Below, piece after piece: positions 62,286 through 64,000 of a DNA stretch of 64,000 nucleotides. The stretch is taken from positions 62,501-126,500 of the forward strand of contig JAODUO010000876.1 of the NCBI GenBank assembly GCA_025642075.2. Reading direction: 5' to 3'. The notes under the pieces were generated by a model. The model had not been told where the DNA came from. It worked only from the letters and a program-made list of their open reading frames with translations, and did no database searches. The number at the start of each line of letters is the position of its first letter. Positions within the stretch are counted from its first letter, which is position 1. This DNA is from Ridgeia piscesae (lineage: Eukaryota; Annelida; Polychaeta; Sabellida; Siboglinidae). The position numbers were made by a program, and so were the translations under genes.

Positions 62286-63690
62286 TAATTAGTATTATTA
62301 TGACATGTTATATATGTATATAATATGTTAATAATAATTAACATATATATTAAATATATTAAAAAACCAAAATATTTAAATTACTGATATCAGTAATTTT
62401 GCTAATCAGGTCTGTTTTATTTCTAGTGGTGGTAATTATTAGCAGGAAATTTGCTGAGTTTGTTTATTATCTTGACTGTGGAATGCAAAAGCTGGCATCA
62501 AAATACAGGAAGTACTTAGCGGTTTGCATTACAAATCTTGGTAACAGTTGTACAATCTAAATGGTTTACAAGTATAAATTTCAGTGGCTTTCACTGCAAA
62601 CACTGCTTCAGGCTTATCAGATGCGATTTAGTAAGCAGTTCACTTTCACCAAATTTACTGTTATATCAAGTTGATTATACCAGCCAGTCATAATTTTTTG
62701 GTGAATCTCCCGAACTGCAGGAATGGAAGGAAATCTTTCAGATTTTTGCTTCTGTTCAGACTTCCAACATAAATCTTCCGCAGTCTAATTCAACAGGATT
62801 GCGATTAGGCGATTCACAATAAATAAACAGGACCGAACTGCTGAGACTCGCAACACATGAACCCAAAAACTTACTACCCAAATTCATTCGACAAGCTACC
62901 AAATCAGCCAAAGCCTAATCATCTAGCTAACAACTGGCAATGACACTGAACTGACGATGACACTTTAAACATGTCACATGAGTGAGATACCCTTTAACCA
63001 ACCTGCCGAATGTCTTCCTGTGTCGTATCCTTCACCAGACAAGGAGTAAAGGCGAATTAAACCAGAAATGGCGGAATATTAAGTCAAGAGCGACGATCGT
63101 CCATAACTAAGGCTAGCCTAGGCTAAGAAATGTCGTTGAACGGAATCAGACGACACCGGATGTTTGCCGTGACCACGTTTGACGCATTGCTCGCTCCCTT
63201 CCACCGATCAATAACTCAAATCATCATCGTCGTGTGATTCATAGAATGCGGGTTAGCTTTCCGACAGTTAAATAACGTGCGTCGTAACATAGCCACTACT
63301 CTCGTATCAATTCCCCTGTCTCGTGCCTCGAGACAAGTCAAGCAAGTTCAACCGCCGAAGCTATAATTTTGACGGTGCCCCACCCCCATAATTTCGTTCA
63401 GTTAAATGAAACCAAGAAAATAGTCAACTTATTATATTCAGCTGACACTTAAAACGCGTCACGAAACAAAGTGAATATGTGTGCGGCCGTGGGTGACTGA
63501 CAGTTTTACACACACTAAATCAGAACGACAATGCGGGCCGGTGTGACAACTAGCGACCAGTCGATCGAGCCGACTATCACCCGCGCTCTGTCCTGTCGCA
63601 CGGCGGTTTATGACATAATGTGACAGGTTCCGCTGCGCCCGATTCCTTAACAAAAGAACTGAACGACTGACCCAATAACAACAGACTTAC

Positions 63691-63790
63691 CCATTAAAAT
63701 CCAGCGTAATATTGCATTTACGCGAAACGCTGCAGGTTCCGAACAAAGCCTAGCATCTACATACGAAACCAAGCCAATGCGTAAGCGGCC
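63691..63790 (-). other. Candidate MYO18A 5'UTR exon (right end approximate)
   Basis: Reading the minus strand, AATGG|GTAAGT at 63690 is a near-perfect 5' splice site in the CpG-richer region. The acceptor just upstream of the MYO18A start codon (exon begins 51809) needs such a partner. If the two join, an upstream ATG here would read MGGSS and stop, ending 8 nt before the main ATG and out of frame with it. That would be a short uORF. An alternative donor CAG|GTTGGT at 63002 could end a different 5' exon. The transcription start is a guess. Confidence 0.35.
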
Positions 63791-63948
63791 ACGCAAAATG
63801 GCGGAATGCCGGGGAACTCTTCCTAAACGACCTTCACCTCCGACCTATTTTTTTACGATCGCGCTACGTAATACACATGTAAACATAGCCACGTGTTCCG
63901 TTTGTCAAACCAGAATATAATACTACGGGTTTCAGTTTCACGGAAAAC
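63692..63948. promoter_or_regulatory. Putative bidirectional promoter region
   Basis: Compared with the AT-rich introns, 63.1-63.95 kb is richer in CpG. A YY1-like core AAAATGGCGG lies at 63795-63804, with a related ATGGCGGAAT at about 63067-63076. Such motifs are common near TATA-less animal promoters (established). A minus-strand donor (63690) and a plus-strand ATG exon (63949) flank the interval. No transcription start can be read from sequence alone. Confidence 0.4.
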
Positions 63949-63973
63949 ATGTTGCCAGATGTGTTTTATGAAG
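63949..63973 (+). CDS. Possible first coding exon of a divergent neighbour gene
   Basis: The reading is ATG TTG CCA GAT GTG TTT TAT GAA G, followed directly by a consensus 5' splice site GTATGT. This gives MLPDVFYE plus one base (phase 1). The ATG has an A at -3 (GAAAACATG). It sits about 260 bp head-to-head with the inferred MYO18A 5' exon, inside a CpG-richer stretch, which suits a bidirectional promoter. The product is not recognised from eight residues; the rest lies outside the window. Confidence 0.4.
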
Positions 63974-64000
63974 GTATGTAGTTCTTATATGCATTGCAAT

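Larger units (their letters stand above)
13346..63691 (-). other. MYO18A: MYO18A-like gene (class XVIII myosin), 5' two-thirds
   Basis: Gene-level entry. Eighteen coding exons c1-c18, all with GT donors and AG acceptors, join without any frame conflict into 1220 codons. Order: lysine/glutamate-rich N-terminus (residues about 6-40), proline/serine-rich linker, PDZ domain (about 283-372), then motor with P-loop GRSGSGKT (577-584), switch-I-like NTSATRF (628-634) and switch-II-like LDAPGFQN (around 853). The KE+PDZ+motor order and the GFQ in switch II are hallmarks of myosin-18. In this family the motor binds actin and nucleotide but has little or no ATPase activity, and the protein works as an actin tether or co-assembles with myosin-2 (family knowledge). 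The next expected exon (converter, starting VFFRAG-like in vertebrates) is not found down to position 1. The 5' end at 63691 is inferred from a donor only. Confidence 0.93.

Overview
Eukaryotic (invertebrate animal) genomic DNA, AT-rich, intron-dominated and crowded with micro- and minisatellites. The only clearly recognisable gene is an ortholog of the unconventional class XVIII myosin MYO18A, on the minus strand. Eighteen coding exons join in perfect phase (3660 nt, 1220 codons). They run from the start codon at 51787 down to 13346 and give the KE-rich N-terminus, the PDZ domain and the motor domain up to just before the converter. The converter, IQ neck and coiled-coil tail are not visible and presumably lie beyond position 1. 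The animal is not identifiable from the sequence alone. A lophotrochozoan such as a mollusc would fit the intron and repeat style, but this is a weak inference.

Layout from right to left (5' to 3' of the gene): 63.0-63.95 kb is a CpG-richer, YY1-like promoter region. It appears bidirectional: a strong minus-strand donor at 63690 suits a 5'UTR exon of MYO18A, and a short plus-strand first coding exon starts at 63949. 51.8-63.7 kb is intron with dispersed transposon remnants. 50.5-51.8 kb is the large KE/PDZ exon. 38.8-50.5 kb is a large intron holding several non-autonomous hAT-like elements, SINE-like sequence and a candidate alternative first exon (41064-41102) for a PDZ-less isoform. 13.3-38.8 kb holds the 17 motor exons. 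1-13.3 kb is repeat-rich and holds one long GC-rich open exon (5287-6048) encoding a basic, serine-rich segment that is not part of the known myosin-18 motor. It may be the first exon of a headless isoform, or a cassette.

The most striking local structure is motor exon c3 (37784-37960). At its 3' side, a 46-bp minisatellite repeats the end of the exon plus its 5' splice site 30 more times with no length variation. At its 5' side, a roughly 295-bp hAT-like element has inserted with an 8-bp target duplication that contains the 3' splice site, so the acceptor is duplicated too. Several other introns also consist largely of tandem arrays sitting close to splice sites: 23 bp x about 149, 21 bp x about 78, (GGGA)n, (CCGT)n, and 38 bp x about 14.
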